Below, one piece after another: positions 32,677 through 35,148 of a stretch of 35,148 nt of DNA. The notes under the pieces were generated by a model. That model was not told where the DNA came from, searched no databases, and saw nothing but the letters and a program-made list of their open reading frames with translations. A program made the translations under genes and the position numbers. The stretch is from positions 1 through 35,148 of the forward strand of contig JADZAF010000179.1 of NCBI GenBank assembly GCA_020852755.1, written 5' to 3'. Origin of the DNA: Bryobacterales bacterium (GTDB lineage Bacteria > Acidobacteriota > Terriglobia > Bryobacterales > Bryobacteraceae). Numbering within the stretch: the stretch's first letter is position 1; every line of letters starts with the position of its first letter.

Positions 32677-35001
32677 TCAGAAGCTCAGGCGGAAGCGGAC
32701 CTGGACCGTGCGCGGCGCTCCAAGCGCCGTGCCTGAGAAGAGCCCGGCGAAGTTAACCAGGTTGAGCCGGTTGGCGAGATTGAGGAGATCGGCTTGCAGA
32801 ACCGCCGTGCGGCCCTCGCCGCGCCACAACGCGGTTCCGAGCGACAGGTCCAGCGCGTGCGACGGACGCACCCTGCCGCGCGCGAAGTTCACCTGGCTGA
32901 CCACCCGTTCGCCATAGGCCTCGTCGAGTTCTTCCCAATCGCCTTCATGCTCCACGGGCAGCCCGCTGTTGTGCCAGGCGCCCAGGGCGGCCCAGAGGCG
33001 CGGGTGAAGCTCCCAGCGGAAGCGGGCCTGCACGGTGTTGCGCTGGTCCTGAGAGATGGGAAAGCGGGCGGTCGAGGCCAGCAGCGCGGCGGCGTCGCGC
33101 TCCAGGAAGAGCCCGCCCGTGACTGGAAGCGTGCCGGTTCCCACCAGGTTCGACCAGCTCACAAAGCCCGAAAGGGTGCGCCAGCGGGGCAGCTCGAGCC
33201 GGGCTTCGACGCCTTCGATCCGCGCGCGGTCGAAAGCGATCGGAAAACTCACGCCGGTGTTCAGGAACACGTCATCGTCAGCGAAGTTGCGCAGGTCGCG
33301 GCGGTACCGGCTGCCGTCCAGCCGCAGGCCTCCGGGCAGCGCCTTGGAGAAGCCGATTTCGTAGAAGTGGCCCCGCGAGGGGCGAAGCGGCAAGCCGATA
33401 GTCCACTGCGCCAGGCGCTGCGCTTCCACTGAGCCGGCCAGCAGGAGGTTTTCGATGGCGGGGATGGTGACCGCGCGGTCATAGGAGGCGCGCAGCACCA
33501 GGGCGGCCCGCGGCAGGCGCCAGGCCGCGCCCAGGCGCGGGCTCAGGAACTGTTCTCTCACCAGCAGGCTGTAGCCATCCCAGCGCAGGCCCAGGTTCAG
33601 CGTCAGGCGGCCGAGACGGACCAGGTCCTGGGCATAGGCGGAGTGCTCGCGCCCGCTCTTCCGTCCGCTGAAGCGGAAGGCGGCGGGGGGCTCCGGTTCA
33701 TCGTCTTCAAGGAACTCCAGGCTGGTAATCCGGTAGGCGAACTGCTCGCGCACGCGCGTGAGGGCGGTTTCCGCGCCGAACTTCAGCGAGTGGCGGCCCT
33801 GGGCCGTGGAGACGCCGGCCGCGAGGTAGCCTTCCCGGAAGCCGCGATCCTGCTCTGCCTCAACCGGCGTGGACAGGCGGTTGGACCAGAGCCGGGCGCC
33901 GACCGTGCGGGCCATGCCGCGTACATCGAGCAGCCAGCGCGGCGAGAAGACCCGCTGGTAGGCGGCCTGCCCCATGGTTTCCTCGCCGGTGCGGTCCTGC
34001 CGCTGGCCTGCCTGCTGCTGCAGCCATTCGTTCGGCACCTGAAAACCGGTCCGCTTGGAGTGCGCGTAGAACCGCAGCCGGTCGCGGCCTCCGAAATCGT
34101 ACTGGAAGCGCACGGAACCGCCCGCCGAGGAGCCGTGATTGGTGAAGTTGGCTTCCACGGGCGGGTCCAGGAAGCGATCGGTGAGGGCGCCCTGCACGCT
34201 CACATCCAGCGCAGCCCGGCCGGCGGCGTACTGGCCCTGAAGGAAGGCGGATCGCGTGTCGAAGCTGCCGCCCTGGAGGACCGCTTTGCCGTGGAAACCG
34301 GGGACAGCCTCTCGCGCCGTAACCAGTTCGACCACGCCGCCCATCTTGCGGCCGTATTCGGCCGGGTAGCCGCCGGTCAGGATGCGCACGGCGGACAACT
34401 CCTCGGCTTCGAACGCGGGGGCGAAGGCCGGCGAACGGTTATCCAGCACCGGGATGCCATCGATGACGTACTGGGTGTCGTACTCGCTACCGCGGGGATG
34501 GAGCACGCCGTTGGCTTCCAGCAGCCAGCCGGGGTGCCGGTTCACCAGTTCCAGAACGCTCCGCGCGGGGCTGCTTGCAGGGCTGGCCGCCAGTGTATCG
34601 GGACCCGCATGGAAGAGGGCGCCGGTGCGCTCCGGGTCGAGCAGGGTGCCGGTGTCGCTTACCGTGAGGGCGGTTTCGACCGAAGCGACCTGGAGGGTCA
34701 GGCGGCGCTCCGTGGGCGCCTCGGAACGAATCTCGACCAGGGTCGAGAGCGGTGCGAAGCCGGGTCGGTCGATGTGGACGCGGTAAGGCCCGAAGGGCAG
34801 GCCGCGCACGACCAGGCGGCCGCCGTCGTCAGCCGAGGCGGTCCGGCGAACGTCGGTGGCCTGGCTCAGGATGGAGATTCTCGCCGGCAACCCCATCCCT
34901 GCCGGATCGGTGACCTGCAGGCGCAGTTCGCCTGCCTGGCGTTGGGCCAGCAAGGGGACGGCAAATAGAACCAGGTGGAGAGCCCTCAAGGATACTTCCA
35001 T
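32677..35001 (-). CDS. TonB-dependent receptor with carboxypeptidase-regulatory-like domain, compact form
   Basis: 774 residues. A signal peptide (about 1-19, ending PLLAQ) is followed by a regulatory-like beta-sandwich (about 22-105; LRLQVTDPAGMGLPARISI), a plug (about 120-235) with YVIDGIPVLDN and EYGRKMGGVVEL, and a barrel ending in Phe. It is about 390 residues shorter than the other receptor in this window, mainly in the barrel. ATG 35001 is placed by the signal peptide; an in-frame ATG at 35133 would translate the direct repeats as protein. It may import products of the convergent GH50-like enzyme (inference from proximity). Confidence 0.88.
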   Translation of the reverse strand: MEVSLRALHLVLFAVPLLAQRQAGELRLQVTDPAGMGLPARISILSQATDVRRTASADDGGRLVVRGLPFGPYRVHIDRPGFAPLSTLVEIRSEAPTERRLTLQVASVETALTVSDTGTLLDPERTGALFHAGPDTLAASPASSPARSVLELVNRHPGWLLEANGVLHPRGSEYDTQYVIDGIPVLDNRSPAFAPAFEAEELSAVRILTGGYPAEYGRKMGGVVELVTAREAVPGFHGKAVLQGGSFDTRSAFLQGQYAAGRAALDVSVQGALTDRFLDPPVEANFTNHGSSAGGSVRFQYDFGGRDRLRFYAHSKRTGFQVPNEWLQQQAGQRQDRTGEETMGQAAYQRVFSPRWLLDVRGMARTVGARLWSNRLSTPVEAEQDRGFREGYLAAGVSTAQGRHSLKFGAETALTRVREQFAYRITSLEFLEDDEPEPPAAFRFSGRKSGREHSAYAQDLVRLGRLTLNLGLRWDGYSLLVREQFLSPRLGAAWRLPRAALVLRASYDRAVTIPAIENLLLAGSVEAQRLAQWTIGLPLRPSRGHFYEIGFSKALPGGLRLDGSRYRRDLRNFADDDVFLNTGVSFPIAFDRARIEGVEARLELPRWRTLSGFVSWSNLVGTGTLPVTGGLFLERDAAALLASTARFPISQDQRNTVQARFRWELHPRLWAALGAWHNSGLPVEHEGDWEELDEAYGERVVSQVNFARGRVRPSHALDLSLGTALWRGEGRTAVLQADLLNLANRLNLVNFAGLFSGTALGAPRTVQVRFRLSF

Positions 35002-35028
35002 TATCCGCGAAGCCAGGCCGGAGAATTG

Positions 35029-35084
35029 TCCAATGCAAGATGATCCTGAAGCGGGAGCGCTTTCCAATGCAAGATGATCCTGAA
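35029..35084. repeat. 22-base direct repeat upstream of the compact TonB receptor
   Basis: The same 22 bases, beginning TCCAATGCAAGATGATCC, occur at 35029-35050 and 35063-35084 without mismatch, 34 bases apart start to start. They lie 28-83 bp upstream of the receptor's ATG 35001. They could be paired binding sites for a regulator or the remains of a dispersed element. Bases 35085-35148 show nothing further. Confidence 0.8.
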
Positions 35085-35148
35085 AACTGGGCCCAGCGGT
35101 GGCCGTCAGGGCATCCTGCGTGGGAATGCACATTCGGATGCGGAAGGC

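Overview
The window is high-G+C bacterial DNA that most resembles an acidobacterium, probably of the Solibacteres/Bryobacterales type. This rests on recognition, not a search. The pointers are a 1160-residue Oar-like TonB-dependent receptor with an N-terminal carboxypeptidase-regulatory-like domain and a second smaller receptor, three secreted proteins with Tat-type signals, an 'SLHPLYTEKD' lipoprotein, and a secreted protein with the 'YYLIAMKSGVI...VEGGTLHYVD' tail I associate with that phylum.

Layout. Bases 1-111 are the 3' end of a group II intron (domains V and VI) whose body lies outside the window. Bases 155-7897 (minus strand) form a tightly packed seven-gene phenylalanine/tyrosine catabolic operon. 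Transcribed in order, it encodes a HisC-type aminotransferase, 4-hydroxyphenylpyruvate dioxygenase, fumarylacetoacetase, homogentisate dioxygenase, a flavin-reductase-like protein, an acyl-CoA synthetase and a nucleoside-deaminase/VOC fusion. Phenylalanine 4-hydroxylase (8081-9022) diverges from it. Together they give Phe to Tyr to 4-hydroxyphenylpyruvate to homogentisate to maleyl/fumarylacetoacetate to fumarate plus acetoacetate, possibly with acetoacetate activated to its CoA ester. No maleylacetoacetate isomerase and no pterin carbinolamine dehydratase are present in the window.

Bases 9086-11270 hold a membrane-anchored peptidoglycan amidase overlapping an MreB-like actin-fold protein with an unusual nucleotide site. 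Bases 11267-16970 hold a secreted unknown, a serine hydrolase coupled to a large Tat-exported glycosidase-like protein, and a Wzm/Wzt-type polysaccharide ABC exporter. Bases 17017-26998 hold the large TonB receptor, a lipoprotein, a methyltransferase, an S9 peptidase, a Tat-secreted unknown and a Tat-secreted C45-type hydrolase. Bases 27290-35001 hold methylmalonate-semialdehyde dehydrogenase, a secreted alpha-barrel-like unknown, a GH50-like hydrolase and a second TonB receptor.

The main non-genic structures are an intergenic palindromic repeat present as one arm at 9011-9045 and as a full inverted pair at 28775-28844, where it supplies the stop codons of two unrelated genes; a leader hairpin followed by a T run before the large TonB receptor; and a 22-base direct repeat at 35029-35084. 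I saw no rRNA, tRNA, CRISPR array or transposase gene.
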